NCBI GenBank assembly: GCA_910574835.1
Contig: CAJTDE010000003.1
Coordinates: forward strand, 124,001 to 188,000
DNA length: 64,000 nt
Direction of reading: 5' to 3'
From: Clostridia bacterium
Lineage (GTDB): Bacteria > Bacillota > Clostridia > Lachnospirales > Lachnospiraceae
Shown: piece after piece, positions 36,030 to 44,498 of the stretch
Layout of the letters: each line of letters opens with the position of its first letter
How positions within the stretch are numbered: the first letter of the stretch is position 1
Position numbers and translations under genes: made by a program
The notes under the pieces: generated by a model
The model's input: the letters and a program-made list of their open reading frames with translations, nothing else
Database searches by the model: none
What the model was told of the DNA's origin: nothing

Positions 36030-38569
36030 GTTGCAGATGCATGTGCCGGTAAGCAAACGATAAATCGGTTGCCAAGCTCTTCAAACATTTGATTGCTGTC
36101 ATTCATTCCTTTTCGATAGCTTTCTCCTGTCAGCGGATCCAGAAGAATGATATTCTGAGGGTCATATCCTACAATCAGCTCCGCCTGATCCGCTCCCTCC
36201 AGCGCTAAGACCGGATAACCCTGACTCACATAATACAGCACCATATTTACGGAACAGCCCGATAAGTTCATAACTCTCCCGCTGAGATTCTCTGACAATA
36301 TTTCATATGCCGTACGCCCTGCTTCCAGATCCTGTGTGATATCTGCATAATTGTTCTCGCTGCTCAAGAGAATCTCAATCGCCGCCTGCATACTTGACTC
36401 CCCTGGCTGCTGCTGCGGATTCTCCAGTGCGGCAAGCTCTGCGCGCGTCCGCCTTCCGCCCCGTCTCCAGATATACGCCTGCCTGCTGTCCACAACCACA
36501 CCCATCTGTTCATAAGCGCTCTTTATGGACTCATTGACCGCTATATAAGCTCCCTCAAAGCTTCCGTCATAAGCATATACAAAGTACCGGGGATCCGGCT
36601 CGTTTTCCTCCAGCTTAAGATTCCGGCTCCCTTCAAATAAAACCTGCCTTGGAGCCAGCTGCTGCATCTGTGCCTCTCCGTGATTTTCTGTCAGATTCAA
36701 ATAAAAAATGCGTTTCTTTACTCCTGAACTTTTCGTCTCCAATGCTATCTTTTCCACTGCCTCCACATTATTATACGTGATAGGCTCGGGAACTGCTTCC
36801 GTATATCCGCCGCCCTCTGTCTTTTGTATACATTCCAGAGAAATACGGTTGTTCTCAATGGCAATAGATACGATATATTTATTCTGATCTTCATAGGGAA
36901 ACTCCCGTACTACATTTCCGTTCTCCCCCTGTATCGTCACATATCCCATTGGAAAAATATAATTTCCTGTAATATCCTTTACAATATCTTCTTTTCTTGC
37001 CCCTCCATAGATAAAATCCGTTCCCATAAATCCAAGCGCCTGAATATAGAAGCCCTCTTCGGCCTGTACCGTCCGCCTGACGCCTGTTTCCAGATTCATA
37101 ATTTCTATCCCTTCGGAGCCGTTTAATGTCTTTTCTTTTTGCCATGCTATCAAGTGACCGTCTTTGGAGATCTGGCAGCTTTCCTCCCCAATCCCTGTCA
37201 CAATCTCTTCATAGCTTCTGGTATCCAAATCAATTCGGCAGATATTGCCATGAAGATACAGATAAAGTATCTCTTTCTTATTTACATAAGCCAGCTTTCC
37301 CACTTCGGACTTTAAGATACGGAAGGGTTTTCCGCTCTCAATAAAAATGCGCTCCTCCACAGAATTTGTCATAGCATTGTAGGTATAGACGGCAACTCCC
37401 GTTTTTCCTTCATGCTGTCCCCGATTCATATAGCCATAAACCAGAAAGTTCATGCTTCCTGACTCTTCTACATTGATAATCTTAATCTCATGCTCCTGGT
37501 AATTGCACCTTAAATCATCGCCGTCCTGAAAGCCGAACACATAGGACAGCTTATTCTGTGCTACATCATAACACCAAAGATCACCGTTCTGAACAAACGC
37601 AACCACATTTTCCTCTTCATTTTTATGATACTCTACCTCAGTATTCAAGATTCCCAGCTCAACCGAATTTGAGGAGAATACATCCAGTGTCGGATCAAAT
37701 ATGCGGTCAGTCTTTCGCTCATAATTCAGCAGGTACATTCTCTGCTCCGTATACCGTACCCGGTAGGATTCCTGAACGTGGTACCGCTCCGTTTCCTTTT
37801 TCTCATTCACATGACTTACTTCATATTCCAGCCGAACGGAAGCAATGGAGTTTTCCAATTCCGTAAGATACGTTTGTACTGGGCCGGACAGCTGTACCTC
37901 CATTTCATCCCAAATCAGCTGGCGGTAGCGGGAATGAATATTTACATAAGCTAAGGTCCCGTTATCTACGGTATTATCCGGCTCCAGATAGGAAGTAATA
38001 TTAACCGTATTCTCTTTGTCAAAAAAAGCCTCGTGAAGCAGTGTTACAAACTCCATACATTCTTCCAGGTGATTTTCCGGCAAGTTCAAAAGGCGGGTAT
38101 AGTAAAATGCCTCCTGCCCTCTTTCCAATACCACATGAAGCACTAAGAGATATTCTTCCTGTGGATCTAAAAGATCCTTCATCTGAAACTCGGCCCGTAT
38201 CCACTCGTCTTCTCTGTCGTAGTCTTCGATTTGAGCATCTTCTATCAAACGCTCCGTATCGAGACTTCGAACCTCATAAAAAATCTGTTCTACCTCTAAA
38301 TCGGGACATTGAACAGATATCCGAACCCTTCTGTCTTCCGGGATCGGAAGTACCGCCTCCCTTAAAAGACTGCCGTTCATAGGCTGGGTATAGCCATGCA
38401 TCAGATTCATCTGACGCCCATTCTGTTCCAGGTAAATCATCGGAAGTGTAGCAGGCGCCATCGAATCTGTCAGATCCTGATTCCCGGCAGATAAAATACG
38501 GCTCATACAGATAATCCCCAAAAAGAATGCTGCCAAAATCGAAAGAATCTTTAATATCAGCTTTTTCAT
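36020..38569 (-). CDS. Membrane-anchored protein with degenerate C39-like domain
   Basis: An 849-residue extracytoplasmic protein with one N-terminal membrane helix (ILKILSILAAFFLGIICM). Residues about 300-690 look like a beta-propeller-type repeat region (short strand pairs such as NLETGVRRTVQAEEGFYIQA). The last 120 residues resemble a bacteriocin-type C39 peptidase: AAIEILL, LSGCSVNMVLYYVSQGYPVL, LIVGYDPQNIILLDPLTG. The positions where C39 enzymes have Cys and His appear to be Ser (GESSMQAAIE) and a non-His residue, so catalysis is doubtful. Four-base overlap with the upstream methyltransferase gene. Function unknown. Confidence 0.7.
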   Translation of the reverse strand: MKKLILKILSILAAFFLGIICMSRILSAGNQDLTDSMAPATLPMIYLEQNGRQMNLMHGYTQPMNGSLLREAVLPIPEDRRVRISVQCPDLEVEQIFYEVRSLDTERLIEDAQIEDYDREDEWIRAEFQMKDLLDPQEEYLLVLHVVLERGQEAFYYTRLLNLPENHLEECMEFVTLLHEAFFDKENTVNITSYLEPDNTVDNGTLAYVNIHSRYRQLIWDEMEVQLSGPVQTYLTELENSIASVRLEYEVSHVNEKKETERYHVQESYRVRYTEQRMYLLNYERKTDRIFDPTLDVFSSNSVELGILNTEVEYHKNEEENVVAFVQNGDLWCYDVAQNKLSYVFGFQDGDDLRCNYQEHEIKIINVEESGSMNFLVYGYMNRGQHEGKTGVAVYTYNAMTNSVEERIFIESGKPFRILKSEVGKLAYVNKKEILYLYLHGNICRIDLDTRSYEEIVTGIGEESCQISKDGHLIAWQKEKTLNGSEGIEIMNLETGVRRTVQAEEGFYIQALGFMGTDFIYGGARKEDIVKDITGNYIFPMGYVTIQGENGNVVREFPYEDQNKYIVSIAIENNRISLECIQKTEGGGYTEAVPEPITYNNVEAVEKIALETKSSGVKKRIFYLNLTENHGEAQMQQLAPRQVLFEGSRNLKLEENEPDPRYFVYAYDGSFEGAYIAVNESIKSAYEQMGVVVDSRQAYIWRRGGRRTRAELAALENPQQQPGESSMQAAIEILLSSENNYADITQDLEAGRTAYEILSENLSGRVMNLSGCSVNMVLYYVSQGYPVLALEGADQAELIVGYDPQNIILLDPLTGESYRKGMNDSNQMFEELGNRFIVCLPAHASATGS

Positions 38570-39780
38570 CCGACAGCTCCTTTCTCCCCGGAATGTTTCC
38601 GCAGACGATTCTTATACGCCTCTGATGGTAAATGTTCGGCCGCAAACAGGCGTTCCAGTGTCGGCTGCACCTGCAGGCCTTGTGTACATCTTTCATAAGC
38701 CCTGTGATCCGCTTTGCGGTCGCCTGTACGCTTTACTGCCCGTATCAGAATATTTTTCGGCGTATGCTCCATATCAATAAATTCCAGAACCTGCGTATCA
38801 TATCCCTGCTGCTCCAAAATCTCCGCACGAAGGCCGTCTGTCACCAAAGCCGCAATCCGTTCTTTTAAAAGTCCATATTTTAAAACCGGGTCCAGCAGTT
38901 CGCTTTTTATCTGCCTGTTTAATTCATGCTGACAGCAGGGTACGGACAGAATCACCTTCGCCTTCCACCGCACAGCCTTATAAATAGCATAATCGGTGGC
39001 CGTATCGCAGGCGTGAAGCGTCACCACCATATCTATCTGCTCTCTTCCCTCATATTCTGCAATATCGCCCTTTAAAAATTCCAGTTTTTCATAGCCGTAT
39101 TTCTCAGCCAGAGCATTGCAGCGGCGGATCACATCCTCTTTCAGATCCAGGCCCGTAATGCGGATATCCAGCCCCCGGCACACTCTCAGATAATAATACA
39201 TCGCAAAGGTTAAATAAGATTTACCGCAGCCAAAATCAAGAATCGTCACTTCTTGATCTCCTGGCAAAAAGGGAAAAACATCATCAATAAATTCCAGGAA
39301 CCGGTTGATCTGCCTGAACTTATCATACCTGGCATGAACCACCCTTCCCTCTGCGGTCATAACACCCAGGTCCACCAAAAAATCCACCGGCTTTCCTTCC
39401 TCCAGCAGATACCGCTTCTTTTTATTATGTGCAAGTTCCGGCGCTTTTACGCCTGCTTCCTGTCTCCTTTCTTTTATCGTAACTTTGCCTTTTTTACTCA
39501 CCAGAACATTCGCTGTGCCAAAACGGCCTGTAATCTGAAGCTGGCGGAAGGAACCCTTCATCCATTCCAAAATCCGGAGGACTGTTTCCTCTTTGCCCGC
39601 ATTTTCATGAAAGGCTTTTGTTCCCCGGAACAGCTCCGCCTGAAACAATAACTTCTCTTTTATCAGAACCGGCCGAATATAAATCTTTGTTACATCAGTC
39701 GTTCCCTTTGCACCGCTTATTACTATCCGAATTAGATTCCCATTTAAATAACGCTCTAATAATTTCTTTAATTCTTCCAT
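38566..39780 (-). CDS. SAM-dependent methyltransferase (Methyltransf_32-like)
   Basis: A 404-residue protein. The central Rossmann methyltransferase domain shows the SAM motif TILDFGCGKSYLTFAMYYYL (about 202-221), ITGLDLKEDV (about 230) and VVTLHACDTATDYAIY (about 268). In related proteins this DFGCGKSY...HACDTATD pattern is assigned to RNA or nucleic-acid methyltransferases. The N-terminal 170 residues are a separate unidentified domain. It is the first gene of a pair, its stop overlapping the start of the 849-codon gene. Confidence 0.85.
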   Translation of the reverse strand: MEELKKLLERYLNGNLIRIVISGAKGTTDVTKIYIRPVLIKEKLLFQAELFRGTKAFHENAGKEETVLRILEWMKGSFRQLQITGRFGTANVLVSKKGKVTIKERRQEAGVKAPELAHNKKKRYLLEEGKPVDFLVDLGVMTAEGRVVHARYDKFRQINRFLEFIDDVFPFLPGDQEVTILDFGCGKSYLTFAMYYYLRVCRGLDIRITGLDLKEDVIRRCNALAEKYGYEKLEFLKGDIAEYEGREQIDMVVTLHACDTATDYAIYKAVRWKAKVILSVPCCQHELNRQIKSELLDPVLKYGLLKERIAALVTDGLRAEILEQQGYDTQVLEFIDMEHTPKNILIRAVKRTGDRKADHRAYERCTQGLQVQPTLERLFAAEHLPSEAYKNRLRKHSGEKGAVG

Positions 39781-39903
39781 TCACTATCCTTATTTTTCTT
39801 CCTTTAATATCCATCTTTCATTTTCGTCTACTATAGCACAAACTTTTCCAAATTACCAGTACAGCATTGCACAAATAACCGGACAATAAACCTCGGCAAA
39901 TGA

Positions 39904-39944
39904 AAAACCGGAAATGCGTCTCTATTTCACACATTTCCGGTTTT
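39904..39944. terminator. Bidirectional terminator
   Basis: AAAACCGGAAATG and CATTTCCGGTTTT form a perfect 13-base stem. A/T tracts flank both sides, so it can serve the 141-codon gene on the minus strand. Confidence 0.8.
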
Positions 39945-39951
39945 CTGATTT

Positions 39952-40377
39952 TCAATACATCCAATTGCACCGCCGGTCCCTTCGGCGGCAGCGGCGCTGG
40001 TACATCTCATTGAGAAGCATCATCGTGACGAAATCCTCCATCCAATTCCGCCCGTTTGTCTCCTGCATCATCAGATCGTCCTCATATTCTTTTTTATTCA
40101 GCCGATCATAGACCCGGCGGCTGACCCGGCGGATTTGGAGCTGATCCGGATATTCGTCGAACATAAAGCTTCCGTCATACTCCATACGGTCACATTCTTC
40201 CTCTACCAGCGGTTGAATTTGTCTTGCAAGAGCCGGATAGAGTTCCCTAAATTTTCTTTGATCTCGCGCTTTTTCATCTTCCCAAGGGCAGAAAGGGCAA
40301 AAAGGGTATCGTCCATACGCTTGGTAAAAGGGCGTGGGGTTTTGTCCCGGTACATATTGCTCATAATAGGGGTTCAT
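39952..40377 (-). CDS. Tyr/Arg-rich hypothetical protein
   Basis: A 141-residue protein I do not recognise. The N-terminus is Tyr/Pro-rich (MNPYYEQYVPGQNPTPFYQA) with a CPFCPWED segment. The middle is helical and charged, and the C-terminus is arginine-rich with two cysteines (YQRRCRRRDRRCNWMY). This composition recalls clostridial spore-coat or morphogenetic proteins, but that is a resemblance only. It is followed directly by a strong terminator, supporting a real transcript. Confidence 0.6.
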   Translation of the reverse strand: MNPYYEQYVPGQNPTPFYQAYGRYPFCPFCPWEDEKARDQRKFRELYPALARQIQPLVEEECDRMEYDGSFMFDEYPDQLQIRRVSRRVYDRLNKKEYEDDLMMQETNGRNWMEDFVTMMLLNEMYQRRCRRRDRRCNWMY

Positions 40378-40423
40378 AAAAAAATCCTTTTTGGATAGTA
40401 TATGCCAAAATCTTTTTCCTGTG

Positions 40424-41254
40424 CTACTCCTCCTGGGCCGCTACCCGCTCAATATGCATAGCCAGATAGCCGATTTCTACCTCGTCCAAAGGTTTGCGCA
40501 GATAGGATTCCAGGTATTTGCACACCTGCGCCGCCAGCTCATAGGCTTCCGGGAATTTTGTGGACATATAATCATTCATATTCAGCTTCAGCTTTTCCCC
40601 TTTCACCGCCCGGGCCGCCATATAACGCACATGGTTCATCAGCCGGTTGTAGGAGAGGGACATAATGTCAATCGTCTGACCCGTTGCCTCCTCCACCATG
40701 CGGATACACTCCCGGACCGTCTGGGCAATCTGCATGGAAAGAGCCACATTTTCATCCTCAATGGCCGAATGAATATGCAGGGCAATGTATCCCACCTCGT
40801 GCTCGTCAATCTCCACATGCAGGCGTTCCTTTAAAATCGGCCGGATACATTCCGCCGTCTTATACTCCATATGAAACAGCGCCCGGATATCCCCGGTCAG
40901 AGGATTGCTGATCTGATCGTTATTCTGAATCCGGCGGACCGCAAAGGCAATGTGATCCGCCATAGGGAACAAGATGCTCCAGTCAATGCGCCCGAAGGTC
41001 CGCTCACTCTCTTTCAGCACCTGTTCGGCAATCTCCAGAAAGATCGGATCCATATCCTTGACCAAATCTATAGCGTCGCCGCGCTCCGTGTGCTCACGCA
41101 GGGAATATACGGTGCAGTCTGCGGGAGCCTCTATGCGCTCGCTGACCTTTCGCCCGAAGCCAAGTCCCTTTCCGATAAGCAGATATTCCCGGTTGTCCGC
41201 CATGTTGATCGCAATGATTGTATTGTGATTCAGCGCTTTTTTTACTCTGAACAT
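40424..41254 (-). CDS. LicT/GlcT-type transcriptional antiterminator
   Basis: A 276-residue RNA-binding regulator. The CAT domain (1-55) shows KALNHNTIIAINMADNREYL and IGKGLGFGRK. PRD1 (about 70-170) and PRD2 (about 180-272) contain the PTS-phosphorylated histidines (FPMADHIAFAVRR, YIALHIHSA, YLAMHIERV). It should bind the RAT hairpin at 43681-43716 and prevent termination before the PTS gene 93 bases upstream of it. Confidence 0.93.
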   Translation of the reverse strand: MFRVKKALNHNTIIAINMADNREYLLIGKGLGFGRKVSERIEAPADCTVYSLREHTERGDAIDLVKDMDPIFLEIAEQVLKESERTFGRIDWSILFPMADHIAFAVRRIQNNDQISNPLTGDIRALFHMEYKTAECIRPILKERLHVEIDEHEVGYIALHIHSAIEDENVALSMQIAQTVRECIRMVEEATGQTIDIMSLSYNRLMNHVRYMAARAVKGEKLKLNMNDYMSTKFPEAYELAAQVCKYLESYLRKPLDEVEIGYLAMHIERVAAQEE

Positions 41255-41347
41255 CTTCTTTGTCCCCCATTTTTATCATACGCCAGGCTTTCTGTCTGAT
41301 ACGCCGAACAGAAAATCATTCCTTGTATCATTTATAAAAAATATTTT

Positions 41348-43501
41348 TTATCCCTCATAGGTATCTACGGCATACAGGGCTTCCCCGGCCTTTACCGCTC
41401 CCGTTGAGAGCAATCGAATCTTCTGGTTCTCCCCAAGCTCCGTGCAAAGCACCGGAGACGCCAGGGACGGCGCATGGCTCTTTAAATATTCCAGATCAAG
41501 CTTCATCAGCACGTCGCCCTTTTTCACCTGATCTCCATCCTTCACCAGAACCTCAAAGCCCTCTCCGTTTAAATTTACCGTGTCAATTCCCATATGAAGA
41601 AGCATGGCAATTCCTGACGCGGTTTGGAAGCCGACGGCGTGCTTTGTCTCAAATACAAAACAAACCTCTCCGTCATCCGGCGCGCATACAACAGGCTCTT
41701 CGGGAATGACCATAGCTCCGTCGCCCATCATCCGGCCGGCAAATGCTTCATCCGGCGTCTCGGATATATCGGCCGCCGTACCTGTAACCGGGCTGTAAAT
41801 GGTAACGCTCTCCACAACCCTGCCCGCTGCTTTTTCCGCCTCCTGCTCCGGCTCTGCCTCAGTTTTCTTTGCCTGCGCCGGGGAATACTCTTCATCCGGC
41901 GCGTATTCCAGATAGTCTTCCAGGTTGGACTTAATCACCGTTACACGGGGGCCGTAGATTACCTGTACGCCGTTTCCTTTGTGAACCACACCGGAAGCGC
42001 CTGTGGACTTCAGCAGCGCATCGTCCACCAGGTCGGACTTGTGAACCGTGCAGCGCAGTCTTGTAGCGCAGCAGTCCACATCGGAAATATTCTTCTTACC
42101 GCCAAGTCCCCGGCAGATAGCCTCTGACAGAGCGTCCTCCTCGGAAGCGCCGCCCTCCTGCGCTCCCTGTGTGCCTTTTTTCCTGGCGTCCACATCACTT
42201 CTTCGGTAAAGCTTCACTTCCTCATTGTCGTCACGGCCGGGAGTCTTCAGATCCATTTTGCGGATCAGGAAGGAAAACAGCAAATAGTAAACAACAAAGT
42301 AAGCCGCACCTACCACCACAATCCATACCCAGCTTGTCTTTGCATTTCCCTGAAGAATACCAAACAGGAACATATCAATAAGACCGCCGGAGAAGGTCAT
42401 TCCCACGCCTACGCCGAACACATGCATCAGCATATAAGCCAATCCTGCAAATATACAGTGGATGGCATACAAAAGCGGCGCTACAAAGAGGAAAGTAAAC
42501 TCCAAAGGCTCCGTAATACCGGTCAGCATAGAGGTCAGAGCCGCGGATAACAGAAGACCGGCGACGGCTTCTTTTTTCTCCGGCTTCGCTACCTTGTACA
42601 TGGCAAGGGCCGCTCCCGGAAGGCCGAAGATCATCAGCGGGAATTTGCCGGCCATAAACCGTGTTGCGGATACGGCAAAATGCTCGACTGTCGGATCTGC
42701 AAGCTGCGCGAAGAAGATATTCTGGGCGCCCTCTACCATCCGGCCGGCAACCTCCATCGTTCCGCCAAGGGCTGTCTGCCAGAAGGGGAGAGAAAATACG
42801 TGATGAAGGCCAAAGGGAATCAGCGCGCGCTCCATCAGACCATACACCCAGGTTCCGGCATAGCCGGATTCCAGCACCACGCCGCCTACCGCATAGATGC
42901 CCTGCTGAATCACCGGCCAGATATAAAACATCAGAATACCTACAATGGTATAAGTAAGGCCGCTGACAATGGGTACAAACCGGGTGCCGCCGAAGAAGGA
43001 CAATACCTGAGGCAGTTCAATCTTGTAGAAACGATTGTGAAGGGCCGCAACGCCCAGTCCTACGATGATACCGCCGAACACGCCCATCTGCAAAGAGGTG
43101 ATTCCCACAACGGAGGCGGTAGCGCCTTCCAGCATGGCCTCCGCTCCCCCGTGGTTTCCGATCATGGCTCCGATAGATGCGTGCATAATGAAAAATGCAA
43201 TCGCCGCTGCCAAAGCCGCCACTTCCTTTTCCTTCTTTGCCATACCGATAGCGACGCCCATAGCAAAGATAATGGGAAGATTGGCGAATACGATATCGCC
43301 GGCTGCACTCATTACCTTAAGAATTGCGTTTAAAAAGGTTCCGGGACCCATAATCCCCATGAGGCCGTAAGCCTCGAGCATTGTTTCGTTGGTGAAGGAA
43401 CCTCCTACACCAAGCAGCAGACCTGCCACCGGCAGGATTGCGATTGGAAGCATAAAGGAACGTCCCACTCGCTGCAGTACTCCAAAAATCTTGTCTTTCA
43501 T
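41348..43501 (-). CDS. PTS glucose-family EIICBA transporter
   Basis: A 717-residue fused permease importing and phosphorylating glucose or a related sugar such as N-acetylglucosamine. EIIC covers about 1-420 (GRSFMLPIAILPVAGLLLGVG at the start, GITEPLEFTFLFVAPLLY about 328). EIIB follows with phospho-cysteine in DVDCCATRLRC (about 490). EIIA-1 is at the C-terminus with active histidines in FETKHAVGF and MLLHMGIDTVNL (about 640). Expression is gated by the RAT/terminator leader. Confidence 0.93.
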   Translation of the reverse strand: MKDKIFGVLQRVGRSFMLPIAILPVAGLLLGVGGSFTNETMLEAYGLMGIMGPGTFLNAILKVMSAAGDIVFANLPIIFAMGVAIGMAKKEKEVAALAAAIAFFIMHASIGAMIGNHGGAEAMLEGATASVVGITSLQMGVFGGIIVGLGVAALHNRFYKIELPQVLSFFGGTRFVPIVSGLTYTIVGILMFYIWPVIQQGIYAVGGVVLESGYAGTWVYGLMERALIPFGLHHVFSLPFWQTALGGTMEVAGRMVEGAQNIFFAQLADPTVEHFAVSATRFMAGKFPLMIFGLPGAALAMYKVAKPEKKEAVAGLLLSAALTSMLTGITEPLEFTFLFVAPLLYAIHCIFAGLAYMLMHVFGVGVGMTFSGGLIDMFLFGILQGNAKTSWVWIVVVGAAYFVVYYLLFSFLIRKMDLKTPGRDDNEEVKLYRRSDVDARKKGTQGAQEGGASEEDALSEAICRGLGGKKNISDVDCCATRLRCTVHKSDLVDDALLKSTGASGVVHKGNGVQVIYGPRVTVIKSNLEDYLEYAPDEEYSPAQAKKTEAEPEQEAEKAAGRVVESVTIYSPVTGTAADISETPDEAFAGRMMGDGAMVIPEEPVVCAPDDGEVCFVFETKHAVGFQTASGIAMLLHMGIDTVNLNGEGFEVLVKDGDQVKKGDVLMKLDLEYLKSHAPSLASPVLCTELGENQKIRLLSTGAVKAGEALYAVDTYEG

Positions 43502-43509
43502 ACTGAAAC

Positions 43510-43532
43510 CCTCCTACTTATTCGTTGCGCAA
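43510..43532 (-). repeat. 5'-UTR repeat module, copy 3 (before the PTS gene)
   Basis: On the minus strand the palindrome GTTGCGCAAC is followed by GAATAAGTAGGAGG. It is a shorter relative of the modules before valS and the zinc-ribbon operon, keeping the hairpin and the Shine-Dalgarno end. Confidence 0.4.
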
Positions 43533-43548
43533 CATTCCTTCCAATGTT

Positions 43549-43578
43549 TGCAGATTGTAAGGAATATTACTGATTTTA
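43549..43578. repeat. Right-end copy of the hairpin repeat
   Basis: ATTGTAAGGAATATTACTGA followed by TTTTAGTTCCG aligns with 19045-19075 (same order, few mismatches). Only the right arm of the element is present here. Confidence 0.45.
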
Positions 43579-43641
43579 GTTCCGGACGATTTATCCACAT
43601 CTTGCTTCCTTACTATGCCCACTTTTCCCCATTTTTTACGC

Positions 43642-43694
43642 AAAAAAAGCATTAACGTGCATAAACATCCAAAATATTCATGCATAGTTAATGC
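43642..43694 (-). terminator. Antiterminator-controlled terminator
   Basis: GCATTAAC and GTTAATGC close a long stem that also pairs GCATGAATAT-type inner bases with ATGTTTATGC, followed by seven T residues on the minus strand. Its 5' side is shared with the RAT, so only one structure can form. Confidence 0.85.
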
Positions 43695-43716
43695 CTGCCT
43701 AACAGTTACATACTAT
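43681..43716 (-). promoter_or_regulatory. RAT, ribonucleic antiterminator site
   Basis: TGTAACTG-TTAG-GCAGGC-ATTAACTA fits the BglG/LicT family RAT pattern (TGTTACTG, GCAGGC, ...ACC) and overlaps the terminator. It is the expected target of the antiterminator encoded at 40424-41254. Confidence 0.8.
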
Positions 43717-43859
43717 ATCACTGGAATTAAAATAGCATTTGTGGAAAGATTTGTCAAGAATTTTTTTACATTCTAAATTAATTCTAAATTCAGGCGGCAA
43801 ATCTTATTAAAACAAACATTTACACCTTCTTAAGCGTAAAAAAGTATACAAAAAACAGT

Positions 43860-43982
43860 TCATTTCCGCTTATCTGTTATATCATACCTGTTCAATGTGC
43901 TTATGTGTCTGTCCCGAAACCAGAGCGCAAGAAACAGCAGCGACATTGCCGCCCAGTACAAAAATTTGATCACTTTTTTCAA
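43860..43982 (-). CDS. Candidate small membrane protein (40 aa)
   Basis: A short frame beginning at TTG (43982), four bases after the stop of the TM2 gene, would encode MKKVIKFLYWAAM and then a hydrophobic helix followed by a basic, polar tail ending DITDKRK. The single helix with positive flanks is typical of small bacterial membrane proteins. A GGGTGAT sequence close upstream is only a weak ribosome site, so coupling to the TM2 gene would be needed. Confidence 0.4.
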   Translation of the reverse strand: MKKVIKFLYWAAMSLLFLALWFRDRHISTLNRYDITDKRK

Positions 43983-43986
43983 ATTA

Positions 43987-44436
43987 TCACCCGACTCTTA
44001 CATGGTTTTTACGGGAAAAGTTCTCGTCGCTTGAACACAAGTAAATTATGCCTTCAACAAAGGATACGAGTGCCGGTATATAGGTCCAGCAAAAAACCAG
44101 GTACAGAATCCCCATACCAATCTTCCCCAGATAAAACTTATGTACGCCGAATCCTCCTAACAGAAGCGCAAGCACTCCGGCTGTCACCTTACTCTTTACC
44201 GGCCATCCGGCATTCGCTTCGGATGCATAAACCGGCGGCTGCATTCCCTGGTAATTCACAGGCTGTTGCTGCTGAACGTATACTGTCTGCGGCTGCTGAA
44301 CATATATCGGCTGCGGCTGCTGGGACTGCAGCTGCTGCGCTGCCTGCCGGACACTCAGCTTTTCTCCGCAATATTCACATTCGGTTGCTGTGGGATCAAT
44401 CGGTGCTCCACACTGTGGACATACATATCCTGCCAT
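43987..44436 (-). CDS. Zinc-ribbon TM2-domain membrane protein
   Basis: A 149-residue protein. The N-terminal zinc ribbon has CPQCGAPIDPTATECEYCG (6-24), followed by a Gln/Pro-rich linker (about 32-70). A C-terminal TM2 domain has two membrane helices with LGGFGVHKFYLGKIGMGIL and FCWTYIPALVSFVEGIIYL. AGGAGG lies eight bases before the ATG. It follows the SPFH/zinc-ribbon gene by 62 bases on the same strand, so the two probably act together at the membrane. Function unknown. Confidence 0.88.
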   Translation of the reverse strand: MAGYVCPQCGAPIDPTATECEYCGEKLSVRQAAQQLQSQQPQPIYVQQPQTVYVQQQQPVNYQGMQPPVYASEANAGWPVKSKVTAGVLALLLGGFGVHKFYLGKIGMGILYLVFCWTYIPALVSFVEGIIYLCSSDENFSRKNHVRVG

Positions 44437-44498
44437 AACATCTTCCTCCTAAACAATTATCATTTATCGTTTGCCCATCAATATACGGGCTTCTTTTC

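Larger units (their letters stand above)
43502..43860 (-). promoter_or_regulatory. Leader region of the PTS gene
   Basis: On the minus strand, in order: promoter TTGACA (43752-43757) / TATTTT (43729-43734) with 17-base spacer, RAT (43681-43716), overlapping terminator (43642-43694), a repeat fragment (43549-43578), and the 5'-UTR module with AGGAGG (43510-43532) before the ATG. No gene seen. Confidence 0.8.
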
